Shown: positions 15,007 to 24,148 of the stretch, one piece after another
Position numbering within the stretch: the stretch's first letter is position 1
Layout: every line of letters starts with the position of its first letter
Assembly: GCA_027486655.1 (NCBI GenBank)
Contig: JAIXOR010000017.1
Coordinates: forward strand, 1 to 64,000
DNA: 64,000 nt
Direction: 5' to 3'
From: Verrucomicrobiaceae bacterium
Lineage (GTDB): Bacteria; Verrucomicrobiota; Verrucomicrobiia; Verrucomicrobiales; Akkermansiaceae
The notes under the pieces: generated by a model
Told to the model about the DNA's origin: nothing
Databases searched by the model: none
What the model saw: only the letters and a program-made list of their open reading frames with translations
Program-made: the position numbers and the translations under genes

Positions 15007-16926
15007 TCATCGCTCGGCGAGAACGATGAGCTTGTCGGCTTGAACGAATTTGTGGCGCTCGGATTTGTTCGGATTGCAGTTGACCCCGTATCCGCACCGG
15101 GGGTCCGAGCTCCGTGCGGCGATGCGGTAACCGATGGCGGTTTCCCCACGTTCGGCGGCGGCATGCAGAAGGGTATGGAAATCGACGGGCGTATCCGTGG
15201 CCACATAGTCACCGATCGGTTTCAGATAGATCTCCGAACCTTCCTCGTGAAACAGATCCACGAAGACCTTGTGCAGGTGTTTGTTCTCGGAAAGCTGGGC
15301 GAGCATTAGGCTCACCAGTTTGTCGCTGACGATGAAATCGTCCGCCTTGGCGACTTCCGCCAAAGACTGATTCCGAGGATCCAGCATTTCGCTGACAATG
15401 TTCAGATCCCTGCCTGTTTCCTCGGCGATGTTGCGCAGATGGAGCAGTGTGATGAGCGTGCGGGCGTCCGCTTCCTGGACATCAAGGCCGGAGGAACAAA
15501 GGAGAATGATATGATCGAAGGACGTGACGTCCAAGGCATCCAGAACGGCGCGTTCGGTGGTATTGCCCACCTGGTGGGAGAGTTGGAGCCGTTGCAAGCT
15601 TTCGGCCAGTTCGTGAAAGCGATCGGCATCTTCGGAAAGAGGAGCGACGACGGTGACCCGGGAGCCGGAGGGAACATAGTTGTCCAGCTCCCTGATGATG
15701 AACCCGGCCAGATCGCTGCAACCGAGGATGAGGGTGCTCTCCGGCGCGGATGCCGCGGGCTTCGCGCTGCGGATGGCGGAGGAATCGATGGCGGGTGGGG
15801 AAGCGTCGGAAATCTTCAGCGTGTCGTCGTCTTCGGAAATGGCGATGATCTGGTCACCGGCTGCGATGACCGTGTCCATCGGTGGGTTGATCATCACGGT
15901 TTCATCCTCCCGGAAGATTCCCATCACCGTGGAGGTGGAGAATGCGGACAGGGCGTCGCGGTAGGTTTTCCCGGTCAGGCGAGGTTGTTCCGAGTAGTAG
16001 ATCTCCGCGCCATCGAAATTCAGCAGTTCGGTGTAAACCGCGCTCAATCCGGACTGGCGGCAGGTCTGCGCGATGACGCGTGCGATCAGGTCACCCGGCT
16101 GGATCAGGACCGCCTCCTTGCCACCCACCAGCCGCGCGGCTTCCATGTTCTCGTTCTGGTGGATTTCCGCAACGATCTGATAGGGCTCCGGCCTGCGGTT
16201 CGGATTGTTGGTGAGAGCCAGCATCGACTTGATGACGTAGATATCCGGCTGGGGGGCTTCAGGGGCAAGGATGATGATGGACCGCGCCTCGTGCGGATTG
16301 GCGATTTCCAGTTCATCGAGGTCGAGGGAGCTCCCGGTCCTGCAGATGATGCGGGTGTTTCCGGTGGAGGGGAAACGGGTCGTGATATCGTCCTCCATCT
16401 CCACCTTGTCGCGCTCCGCGAGGATCACGATGCTGGCTTTGCGTTGGTTCTCATTCGCGATGAGCAGCTCGGAGATGATCGTGTAAACCTTGGGTGACCA
16501 GCCAAGGATGAGGGTGTGACCGCTTTCCAATACCCTGGACTTCCCTTTGCGCAGGTCTTCGAGCTTGGACTCGATGCCGGAGGTCAGCGTTCCGATCAGG
16601 GTGCTGATGACAAAGATGCCGCCCAAAGTGACGGCAAGCGCGATGCAACGGACCACCCAGTTCGCGGGTTCCAATCCTTCACCGGCACCGTCGTCCGCCA
16701 TGTTTCCGGCATCGAAGGTGCGCATCAGGCTGTTCCAGAAGTTTTCCAGAAACGATCCGTTCTCGCTGTATCCCACTTGCAGCAACTGCATCAGCGCCGC
16801 CGCTATCAGAATGATGGCCAGCGAAAACAAGGCCAGCCAACCGATCATGGCGACGGGCCCCTTGGAGAGGGTGTTTTCAAACGCGTAGCGCAATCTCGCG
16901 CCGAGGGTGACAGGTTGACGGCCCAT
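15007..16926 (-). CDS. CASTOR/POLLUX-type ion channel with RCK domains
   Basis: A 639-residue membrane protein related to plant CASTOR/POLLUX and bacterial homologues. Residues about 23-47 form one transmembrane helix (AMIGWLALFSLAIILIAAALM) and 90-115 another (CIALAVTLGGIFVISTLIGTLTSGI). Then follow two cytoplasmic Rossmann-like RCK modules, beginning HTLILGWSPKVYTIISEL (about 137) and TLILGCSDLAGFIIREL (about 395). Family members are ligand-regulated cation channels, so a role in ion homeostasis is likely. It stands alone, divergent from the secreted protein at 17168. Confidence 0.82.
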   Translation of the reverse strand: MGRQPVTLGARLRYAFENTLSKGPVAMIGWLALFSLAIILIAAALMQLLQVGYSENGSFLENFWNSLMRTFDAGNMADDGAGEGLEPANWVVRCIALAVTLGGIFVISTLIGTLTSGIESKLEDLRKGKSRVLESGHTLILGWSPKVYTIISELLIANENQRKASIVILAERDKVEMEDDITTRFPSTGNTRIICRTGSSLDLDELEIANPHEARSIIILAPEAPQPDIYVIKSMLALTNNPNRRPEPYQIVAEIHQNENMEAARLVGGKEAVLIQPGDLIARVIAQTCRQSGLSAVYTELLNFDGAEIYYSEQPRLTGKTYRDALSAFSTSTVMGIFREDETVMINPPMDTVIAAGDQIIAISEDDDTLKISDASPPAIDSSAIRSAKPAASAPESTLILGCSDLAGFIIRELDNYVPSGSRVTVVAPLSEDADRFHELAESLQRLQLSHQVGNTTERAVLDALDVTSFDHIILLCSSGLDVQEADARTLITLLHLRNIAEETGRDLNIVSEMLDPRNQSLAEVAKADDFIVSDKLVSLMLAQLSENKHLHKVFVDLFHEEGSEIYLKPIGDYVATDTPVDFHTLLHAAAERGETAIGYRIAARSSDPRCGYGVNCNPNKSERHKFVQADKLIVLAER

Positions 16927-17090
16927 GAAGTCAGGGGGGGTATGATGGCAGGAGGTGGCTCAAGGCACTTGAAATCAAGCACCTGACCGGTCGGCAAGGT
17001 CGGTTGGTGCAGGCTCCGGAGTCAATCCTGTTGTCGGCAAGCGGCCCTACGTGGTCGCGTAATCGCCAGCCGGGGGATGGCGGTTGACAA

Positions 17091-17124
17091 CGAAGGCCTT
17101 CATCACCAGAACCTCGCAGCGGCC
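17091..17124 (+). promoter_or_regulatory. Candidate promoter upstream of the 17168 gene
   Basis: TTGACA occurs at 17091-17096, about 72 bp before the start codon. A -10 element is not convincing (CAGAAC at about 17114-17119). The -35 match is the only evidence. Confidence 0.3.
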
Positions 17125-17167
17125 TTCATACCGCATCCAATCGCCCCCGAATCCCCCGATTGAAACC

Positions 17168-18142
17168 ATGAGAACCACGTTGTTATCCGGCATCACCGTC
17201 CTGCTTTGCGCGTCCTTCACTCAAGCAGACCAATCCCTCCACTTCCCCAAGGAGGATCCGTTCATCTCCTTCAGCGCTCCTGATGACTGGAAGGTGGAGA
17301 ACAAAGGTGGCAGCCTGTTCGTGGTCTCGCCCGATGGTGGCGATGTGATTCTGGAAGTCATGACGATGGAAGCGGGGCTTGATGAAGACGCGGATGCCTT
17401 GAAAGAGGCCAAGGGCACGGTTGACGAGGACTTCGAGAAACTGGAACTGACTCCCGGCGACCCGGTCGAAGCGCGCGGTCTCGTGATCCTTCCACTTGGC
17501 GGCGAAGGCGTGGATGAAAGCGGACCCGCGCACATCAACATGGCCTTGATCAAACATCCCGATGCGGAACATCCGATCCTGTTTTCCATCATCGCTTCGA
17601 AGGAGAATGCCGCGAAACACGGAGCCGCCTGCGGTGCCATGCTCAACTCCATCAGCGCGCCGGGTGCCGCAAAGGCCCCTGCCGGAGAAGCCCAGACTTT
17701 TGCCTATCCGGACAAGGACAAGCCGGACTTTTCCGTGGATTTCCCCGCCGACTGGAAGATGAGCAAAACGGAGGAGGGAACCTATGTGGAATCTCCGGAC
17801 AAACTGGTCGCCATGAACGTGATCATGGTCGACAAAGCGGATGTGAGCGACGCCGAGGAAACGCTCAAAAAGAAGGTGGGTGAGCGCTTCAAGGAAATCA
17901 CCTGGAACCAGGGAAAGGATCCCGAAGTGAACAAGGACGAGGCCCTTGGCCTGACCGCCACCTTCCAGAATGCCCAGGCGTCCGACGGCGAGGGCACCGA
18001 GAAATACGCGGTGAACCTCGTCAGCTACGTCAGGAAGAGCGGTGACAAATCCCTCATTCTGTTGTGTCAGAATCCGCTCAAAGCGCTCGAGAAACATGGT
18101 GAGGCGATGGAAGCCGTCATCAAGTCGATCAAGGTCCGCTGA
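17168..18142 (+). CDS. Secreted protein with two tandem PsbP/DcrB-like domains
   Basis: A 324-residue exported protein beginning with a signal peptide (MRTTLLSGITVLLCASFTQA). Two similar halves follow. The first begins FPKEDPFISFSAPDDWKVENKGG and the second FAYPDKDKPDFSVDFPADWKMSKTEEGT. Both have the F-P-x-DW-K pattern of small alpha/beta domains such as PsbP or DcrB, suggesting internal duplication. The function is unknown; such domains in bacteria are usually periplasmic and possibly ligand-binding. ATG 17168 starts the signal peptide; the longer frame from 17084 adds an unlikely leader. No operon partner is evident. Confidence 0.7.
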   Translation: MRTTLLSGITVLLCASFTQADQSLHFPKEDPFISFSAPDDWKVENKGGSLFVVSPDGGDVILEVMTMEAGLDEDADALKEAKGTVDEDFEKLELTPGDPVEARGLVILPLGGEGVDESGPAHINMALIKHPDAEHPILFSIIASKENAAKHGAACGAMLNSISAPGAAKAPAGEAQTFAYPDKDKPDFSVDFPADWKMSKTEEGTYVESPDKLVAMNVIMVDKADVSDAEETLKKKVGERFKEITWNQGKDPEVNKDEALGLTATFQNAQASDGEGTEKYAVNLVSYVRKSGDKSLILLCQNPLKALEKHGEAMEAVIKSIKVR

Positions 18143-18415
18143 GGGGCACTTCGTGTGGAGATGGACATCCTCCATCTCTTCCAGTGTCCTCAAGCCCAGG
18201 CCCGAGGGCGGCAACATCCTATACGGGCCGACCGAAGCCAGCGATTCCAAAGATCGCCTGCCCCGGCAAAACCCAAGGGGATACCGTGTCCATCAGGCAG
18301 GAACCTGAGTCACATGCTCTTCGTGGTCGTCCGCGAAGAGATCACCTTTCACACCACTCACCATGAGCAGCGATTCAGCATGGAGAACTTGCGCACGTGG
18401 TGAGATCCGCTTGGA
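18143..18415. other. Convergent intergenic region
   Basis: This 273-bp region separates two convergent genes. I see no gene and no terminator-like hairpin with a T-tract in it. Confidence 0.4.
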
Positions 18416-19315
18416 TCATTCCTCGATAAGCAGCCGATAGAACTTCGATGGATCGCTTGCATTTTCATCGATGAAGAAGTGCTCGATGCCGATGTCGCCT
18501 TCGGGAATCCCAAGCAAGCGGGACCAGGCGGCGGGGCTGAGCGTGGAGCTGGCTTCGAGGGTGTAGTTGCGCGTGAGCGAGTAAGGCGAGAAGACCAGGC
18601 GGCGATGGTCCGGCTGTCCGGCGACGGGTTCAATGCGGAAACGGAGCAGGCTCGATGGATCGATGGGCGATGAAGTGGCGAGGTATTCGAGCAGGTTGTT
18701 CTGGCCATCGCCGTCGCCATCGGCAGCGGGCGTGGCGAGCGGGCTACCGATGCCGAAATGCGTGACCTGCCACAAGTCCGGAAGCCCGTCTCCGGCATAG
18801 GTGCCGAAGTTGTCAGGAGAAACATCGAGCACGGTGAGGGCGATGCTGCCTGTGAGCGATTGCCAGGCACCTTCCACCATGGCGGCCGTATCCTGATAGA
18901 CCGCATCGGCTGACACGATGCCCGCAGGATTCACGGAAACCAACGGTCCGGAAGCGATGCTCCATGACACATCGCCGCCCGTGAGGGTGAGCGTCGTCGC
19001 ATCGTCGAAAAGCACGCTCGCATCGAGCTGTCGCACATCCTGCTCCTCAACCGTCGGCAGCGCGGCCGAGAGGTTCAGCGCGACCGGCGTGAAGATCTGC
19101 CCCGTGTAGCCGAATCGCGCGATTTGCGAAGCAGGGGCGTTGGAGATTCCGGAAGGGCCGCCGATGGAGCTTTGAACGCGATAGTCCGCGCTCGCCACGG
19201 AGCCGCCGCCGGAGCTCACGACTTCAATGGTGGCCGCATACGGGCCGCCGGTGCGGACTTGGGCGCAGACGGGTTGCACGAGCCACGGAATGATCCAAGC
19301 AATGTGTTTTTTCAC
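18416..19315 (-). CDS. Secreted protein with thrombospondin-type-3-like calcium motif
   Basis: A 299-residue exported protein starting at GTG 19315, which overlaps the stop of the upstream gene as GTGA, so the two are translationally coupled. After the signal peptide (MKKHIAWIIPWLVQPVCAQ) the N-terminal half is beta-rich (YAATIEVVSSGGGSVASADYRV). An Asp-rich segment GDGLPDLWQVTHFG...DGDGDGQNNLLEYL (about residues 190-235) is the calcium-binding pattern common in verrucomicrobial secreted proteins. The C-terminus (YTLEASSTLSPAAWSRL) is a typical extracellular ending. It probably functions at the cell surface with the glycine-rich protein upstream. Function unknown. Confidence 0.72.
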   Translation of the reverse strand: MKKHIAWIIPWLVQPVCAQVRTGGPYAATIEVVSSGGGSVASADYRVQSSIGGPSGISNAPASQIARFGYTGQIFTPVALNLSAALPTVEEQDVRQLDASVLFDDATTLTLTGGDVSWSIASGPLVSVNPAGIVSADAVYQDTAAMVEGAWQSLTGSIALTVLDVSPDNFGTYAGDGLPDLWQVTHFGIGSPLATPAADGDGDGQNNLLEYLATSSPIDPSSLLRFRIEPVAGQPDHRRLVFSPYSLTRNYTLEASSTLSPAAWSRLLGIPEGDIGIEHFFIDENASDPSKFYRLLIEE

Positions 19316-21420
19316 GGCTGGAGGCTGTAGTAAGTGCCCGAAGAGATTCCCGTTTGACCGGACTGCGAGGGCGAGATCCCTCCTGCTCCGCCCGCTCCAC
19401 CACTGCCACCGAGCCCGGTGGTAAAGTTGGTGTTCATGACCGAAACGAAACTCGCGGCGTTCGTCGCGATGCCGATGGAAGGACCTCCGCTGCCGCCTGC
19501 GCCGCCACCGCCCATTCCGCCGGAACCGCCCGGGCCGCCTTTGCCACCGTTTCCAGCATTCGGAGTGCCTGTCTGTCCCGAGCCGCCCAAGCCGCCATCT
19601 CCGCCCGGGCCGCCAAACCCGCCGGCGGCACCGGCAGCACCACTGCCACCGAGACCGGTGGAGACAGCGCAGTTCGTGACATAAACCGGCGTGCTGTTGA
19701 TGACGAAGACACCAAAGGATCCACCGCCACCTCCGCCGCCGCTGCCACCCGCACCACCGCCGCCGCTGCCTCCTCCTCCGCCGCCTCCGCCGCCTTTTGC
19801 CGAACCAAGGACCGCATGGAAGTAACCGCCGCCGCCTCCCCCGCCACCTCCGCCTGCACCCCGCTCACCGGGTGTTCCGTTTCCGCCTGCCGCCGGGACG
19901 AAATAGCCACCGAGAACCGTGCCCACCAAGCTTCCGGACGTTCCACCGTTCCCGGCAGCGCCGGTGTTTCCTGCCAAACCGATGCCACCGGTGCCGCCAG
20001 GGGTCGAACTGCCGTGGGAAGTCGCCGTGCCGCCCGAACCACCAGCTCCCCCGAAATTCTGACCCTGGAAACCACCGCCGCCCGTGCCCGTCGATCCGAT
20101 TCCGCCAGCGCCGCCTGCATAGCCGGGTCCGGCGGCTCCGCCGCCTCCTCCGTTGCCCGATCCTGCACCGCTCGCACCCACGTTGCCGCCATTTCCCGCA
20201 AGTCCATTCGTGGCCACTGCGGGCGCGATGCCCGCTCCGCCCTTGCCTGCGATCACCGTGCAATTCTCAACCTTCACCTCCGAGCTGCAATTCACGATCC
20301 GCACCGCATACGATGTGCCACCGGGACCTGCGTCCCCCGCGCGAACCCTGCAATCGCTCACCTTCGTCGGCATCGTGACGCTGTCGAAGTTCATCGTCAC
20401 GACGTTGCCGCTGGCGTCCGGAGTATTGTTTTGGAGAATCGTCAGCCCTGCGCCAGGTGCCCACGTTGCAGGGTCATAGCCGCCCAGAACGTCCACGCCA
20501 GGACGCATCTGGATGGGTGCGGCAGACACATAAGTCCCCGCCGCCACATGCACGTCGCGCTGGCCGTTGATGAGCGTGTTGCTGACCGCGTGCTGCACCG
20601 TCGCGAACGGACGGAACCGGTCTCCCAGCCCCGTCACATCACTGCCCGTAGGTGAGACATAGATGCCATCGAGAAAGGCCATGTTCACCAACAGCGAACC
20701 CGTGCCCGCGTCGTTTGTCGCGTTCACGATGACGTTGAAAACACCGCCCGGCATCGGGACCTCGCCGGAAATCACGCCCGTCTCCGAATTCAGCGTCAAT
20801 CCCGGCGGCAATCCCGTCGCGAAGAAAGACAAGGGATTCTTCGTCGCGGTGATCGTGTAGGAGAAGGGCACTCCCTCCACTCCCACCGCGCTCGCCGCGC
20901 TCGTCACCACGGGCGTCGCAGCCGCCTGCCACGCCGTCAGCGCATTGATCTGCGATTGGAGCGCAGGTGAAAGATCCGTGAGCCCGATGCTTCCCGGCAT
21001 CACCCCGCCTGCCCGCAGCGCGTAGGCGACCGATGTGATCTTCTGATCCGGTGCCAGCATTTGAAAGCCGTTCACCCCGTCGTTGAACCACACCCGCAGA
21101 TTCAGCTCGCCCACACCGGCGAGAATCGCCGGTGTCACCTGATTCCCCGGCGCACCCAATGTCGCGGAGTAAAGCCCCTGCGTCACCACGAGCGAAAGCG
21201 AGCCCGTCGGCTCCGAGCCGTTCACGCTCGTGGCATCGTTGCTCCACACCGAGGCCCCGGTCGCCGGATTTACCAGAGCGAATTTGAACTGCCCGGTTCC
21301 ATTGAAGTTTCCACCGCCGACCGTGATGCGGCCCTGCACCGTCAGCTCCTGAGGTATCTGCGAAAACGACGATGTGGCGCTGACGAGAATAACGAGGAAG
21401 AGCGCGAATAGATGTTTCAT
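19312..21420 (-). CDS. Large glycine-rich surface protein with Ig-like and pectin-lyase-like parts
   Basis: A 702-residue exported protein. ATG 21420 gives a good signal peptide (MKHLFALFLVILVSATSSFSQ); the frame extends further upstream without support. Parts in order: a beta domain (about 25-150, LTVQGRITVGGGNFNGTGQFKFALV), a putative Ig-like domain (about 175-255, GVPFSYTITATKNPLSFFATGLPPGL), and a DUF1565-like start of a right-handed beta-helix (GIYVSPTGSDVTGLG). From about residue 400 there is a region dominated by Gly with Ala, Ser and Asn. Gly-rich repeats of this kind suggest an adhesin or matrix protein. It is first in a two-gene operon with the 18416-19315 protein. Confidence 0.72.
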   Translation of the reverse strand: MKHLFALFLVILVSATSSFSQIPQELTVQGRITVGGGNFNGTGQFKFALVNPATGASVWSNDATSVNGSEPTGSLSLVVTQGLYSATLGAPGNQVTPAILAGVGELNLRVWFNDGVNGFQMLAPDQKITSVAYALRAGGVMPGSIGLTDLSPALQSQINALTAWQAAATPVVTSAASAVGVEGVPFSYTITATKNPLSFFATGLPPGLTLNSETGVISGEVPMPGGVFNVIVNATNDAGTGSLLVNMAFLDGIYVSPTGSDVTGLGDRFRPFATVQHAVSNTLINGQRDVHVAAGTYVSAAPIQMRPGVDVLGGYDPATWAPGAGLTILQNNTPDASGNVVTMNFDSVTMPTKVSDCRVRAGDAGPGGTSYAVRIVNCSSEVKVENCTVIAGKGGAGIAPAVATNGLAGNGGNVGASGAGSGNGGGGGAAGPGYAGGAGGIGSTGTGGGGFQGQNFGGAGGSGGTATSHGSSTPGGTGGIGLAGNTGAAGNGGTSGSLVGTVLGGYFVPAAGGNGTPGERGAGGGGGGGGGGYFHAVLGSAKGGGGGGGGGSGGGGAGGSGGGGGGGSFGVFVINSTPVYVTNCAVSTGLGGSGAAGAAGGFGGPGGDGGLGGSGQTGTPNAGNGGKGGPGGSGGMGGGGAGGSGGPSIGIATNAASFVSVMNTNFTTGLGGSGGAGGAGGISPSQSGQTGISSGTYYSLQP

Positions 21421-22135
21421 GGCATTCAAGATGAACGGAACAACATGGGGGGGTAACACTCCATCAGGATCGCATGAATGCATAGTGATATGCCGAATCG
21501 TCGTCAATATGGAAGCTTCACTCATGAATCCAGATACCAGGAACTAGCGCCGCTGAAATCCTGATCGATTGGTCCCATGGGTGCCTGAAGCACCTTCCTT
21601 CAGCTTCAGGTTTCCGGTCGTGAGACACATCCCACCAAACCGGCGAGTCCTCCGTCGAGCTCATCGGGTTTGCGGGGCTCATCCCTGCTTGGTGCCATCG
21701 ATCCATCCATCGCGGCGCTGGTCGAAACCCCTGAAGAACAGACTTTTGATCATGAAAACCCTGATTTTCAATCTTCCTGACCGGTCCCAGCATGACTCCA
21801 GAGATATCGCCGCTGGTTAAAAGTCTTGGCAATGCAGCGTTTTTGGATACAAACCGCGCCGACACAAGGGGTGTGCGAGCATTCCTCCCTCGGTCATGGG
21901 CCGGGCAGACGCCGATCCTTGTCCACTTGAGAATCACCCGATCCCCCTCCCCTTTTCACCCCCCACACCGAAGCCGTCCTCGTCAGGCGGCCAGTCATTT
22001 GAACGGAGCACCCCTCGATCGTCCGCAGCCTGGAACCCACTCCCCGCCGCTCCTCCGGCGCAATCGACAGAACCATCACGAACTGGTCCGGAGTTTGCTC
22101 ATCCTTTCAACCCGAAAACCGACACCCCCCTCAAA
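21421..22135. other. Long divergent intergenic region
   Basis: This 715-bp region lies between divergently transcribed exported-protein genes. The part near 21440-21540 is comparatively AT-rich and likely holds the leftward promoter. Open frames exist on both strands but show no protein-like composition or ribosome binding site. I see no repeat, RNA gene or terminator that I can support. Confidence 0.4.
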
Positions 22136-22786
22136 ATGAAACGCCCACTGCTGTTACCCTCCAAAGCATCGACTCTTGCCGCCTTGACCCTCGGATCGCT
22201 TGCATTCTCGTCCCACGGCAAAGCGGCCGTGATTGTCAGTTTCGAGCAGGTGGGATCGAATGTGGTGGCCACTTGGCGAGGCGACATCACCCTTGCTCCA
22301 TTCACGGCTTCGGACGAAACCAGCCGCCTGCTTCTGAATTCGAATCTTACCACTTTCGGCTCATCCCAATCTTTAGTGCGAACCCCGCACCCGAACAATC
22401 CGGGGGATTACTTTGTGGGTGGCACCGCCACGGTGACCACCTTGGTTTCGCAGCCGACAGCCGCCACCAACTTGACGATTTATGGTCCGGGCCAGCCGTT
22501 TCCAACGGGATTTGGTTTCTCGGGCAATGTCTTCCTGCTGCCAGACTTTGCAGGAAGCCCGAGTTCATTTTTCAATTTTGGCACCGGTTCGACCTGGTTC
22601 ATGTCCTGGGCGAACACGACCCTGAGCGCGATCGGAGCGGCGTCCTTCAATAACACGCTTGCATGGACCTCATCCTTGGGTGGCTCGAATACGGTGAGCT
22701 ACACAACCGTCCCGGAGCCGGGTTCGGTGCTGCTGGGTATCCTTGGGAGCGCTTGCCTTCTCCGTCGGCGCCGCGGCTGCCGGTGA
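22136..22786 (+). CDS. PEP-CTERM sorting-signal protein
   Basis: A 216-residue exported protein. ATG 22136 begins the signal peptide (MKRPLLLPSKASTLAALTLGSLAFSSHGKA). The frame stays open upstream but that part reads as non-coding. The mature part is neutral and rich in Thr, Ser and Gly. The C-terminal VPEPGSVLLGILGSACLL plus RRRRGCR is a PEP-CTERM signal, the third in the window. No enzyme motif is visible. Confidence 0.78.
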   Translation: MKRPLLLPSKASTLAALTLGSLAFSSHGKAAVIVSFEQVGSNVVATWRGDITLAPFTASDETSRLLLNSNLTTFGSSQSLVRTPHPNNPGDYFVGGTATVTTLVSQPTAATNLTIYGPGQPFPTGFGFSGNVFLLPDFAGSPSSFFNFGTGSTWFMSWANTTLSAIGAASFNNTLAWTSSLGGSNTVSYTTVPEPGSVLLGILGSACLLRRRRGCR

Positions 22787-23115
22787 GACTTCATCCGAGG
22801 CTCATGGCCGTGTCATTCACTGCGTTGGCGCGGTGAATGAACCCGGTTTGACAGCGGTTTCCAGACGCCGCGTCCGTCTCATGCGGATGCCGGAGCTGGT
22901 AGGGTGCCCGGTGGTGGCGAAATGCGCCCCCACCCTGTGAATCGAGCGGGTGCCGGGTCGATGTGTGAGAATGATGCGGCAGCGGCGTATTCAGGCCGGA
23001 TGATTTCCCGCAACAGAATTCACTTGATGCGCCAACAGAGCACCGGAGATTCCCGGTGCTGGGTTCGTGTTTGCGTTTTCCTCGGGGAGGTCTTCCGCCC
23101 ATCCTTTCGAAATCC
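22787..23115. other. Intergenic region with a hairpin upstream of the GH16 gene
   Basis: A 329-bp gap without a credible gene. An inverted repeat AGCACCGG (23039-23046) / CCGGTGCT (23053-23060) with a 6-nt loop is followed by an imperfect T-rich stretch (GTGTTTGCGTTTTCC). It may be a weak terminator for the PEP-CTERM gene or a structure in the GH16 leader; I cannot tell which. Confidence 0.4.
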
Positions 23116-24099
23116 ATGAAGAACCCTTTCTCTTTGTCAGGCCGGATCGTCCTGGGCCTGCTCGTTTCAAGCAGCGGGCTGCTTGCCGAACCCTCGAAAC
23201 CCGCTAGTCCGGACCGCAGCTCAAAGCGTCCGAAGTTTTCCAGCAAGATCCACATCCCGGTGAAGCTGGCCGAAACGGTCACCCCGCTTCCACCGGCGGG
23301 CTATGAGCTGGTCTTTTCGGATGAGTTCGAAGGCGAGAAGATCGACACCCGGAAGTGGGGCTTCCGCCTCGACAGCAAGTTGCTCAGCACCCAGCGACCC
23401 GAGAACATTTCGGTGAAGAACGGCAACCTGGAGATCGCCCTGCGCAAGGAATCGTTCCGCGGCAAACCCTACACCGGCGGCGGCGTCATCAGCCGCCAGA
23501 AGTTCGTCTATGGCTACTACGAGGCCCGTTTCCAAACCCCGCCCGCCGAGGGATGGCATACGGCATTCTGGGCCATGCGGAAGCGGTTTCCCGATCAGCC
23601 GAAAGGACCGAGCGCGTTGCTCGAACTGGACTTCTGCGAGCAGGATGGCGGCGATCCTCATTTCTACAGCTTTGGCATCATCAACCAATCCCGCTACCAC
23701 CAGAAAAAGAACCGCCAATCGTGGAATGCGGGCCGCTGGGTGATCGAGGACGCGCCCGATACATCGACGTCCTTCAATGTATGGGGCTGCGAGTTCACCC
23801 CAGAGCAAACGCGATTCTATTTCAACGGCAGGCTCACGAAGGAACTCAGTTCTTCCGGGTTTCCCCATGACGAAATGAACGTGTGGATGAGCGTGATCGC
23901 CAGCACGCTCAAAGGCGACCGCTGGGTGGACGATTCCAAGCTCCCGAACGTCGTGCTTTGCGACTACATCCGCGTCTATCAGCATCCGAAGTATCGGGAG
24001 GCCGAGGCCGCTGTCCGCGCGGAGGTTCTCATCCCGCTGCCTCCCTTGCCAAAGAAGGGCACCAAGGATCCAGGTCCTATGCCCAAGGATTTGAACTGA
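23116..24099 (+). CDS. Secreted GH16 family glycoside hydrolase
   Basis: A 327-residue secreted endo-glycanase. Signal peptide about residues 1-25 (MKNPFSLSGRIVLGLLVSSSGLLA). The catalytic domain starts at YELVFSDEFEGEKIDTRKWG and contains the GH16 active-site pattern ExDxxE as ELDFCEQDGG near residue 175, where the first Glu is the nucleophile and the last the acid/base. GH16 enzymes cut beta-1,3 or beta-1,4 bonds in laminarin, agar, carrageenan or porphyran. The substrate cannot be assigned by eye. It is the first of a run of same-strand carbohydrate genes. Confidence 0.88.
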   Translation: MKNPFSLSGRIVLGLLVSSSGLLAEPSKPASPDRSSKRPKFSSKIHIPVKLAETVTPLPPAGYELVFSDEFEGEKIDTRKWGFRLDSKLLSTQRPENISVKNGNLEIALRKESFRGKPYTGGGVISRQKFVYGYYEARFQTPPAEGWHTAFWAMRKRFPDQPKGPSALLELDFCEQDGGDPHFYSFGIINQSRYHQKKNRQSWNAGRWVIEDAPDTSTSFNVWGCEFTPEQTRFYFNGRLTKELSSSGFPHDEMNVWMSVIASTLKGDRWVDDSKLPNVVLCDYIRVYQHPKYREAEAAVRAEVLIPLPPLPKKGTKDPGPMPKDLN

Positions 24100-24148
24100 A
24101 ACCATGGGTTTGAAGTTCAGCGAACCCCCTCTCCATCCAGAGAATCCC

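Noticed and set aside
15439..16497. Plus-strand open frame opposite the CASTOR/POLLUX-type gene
   Set aside because: No domain or signal; the minus strand has a complete, recognisable membrane protein.
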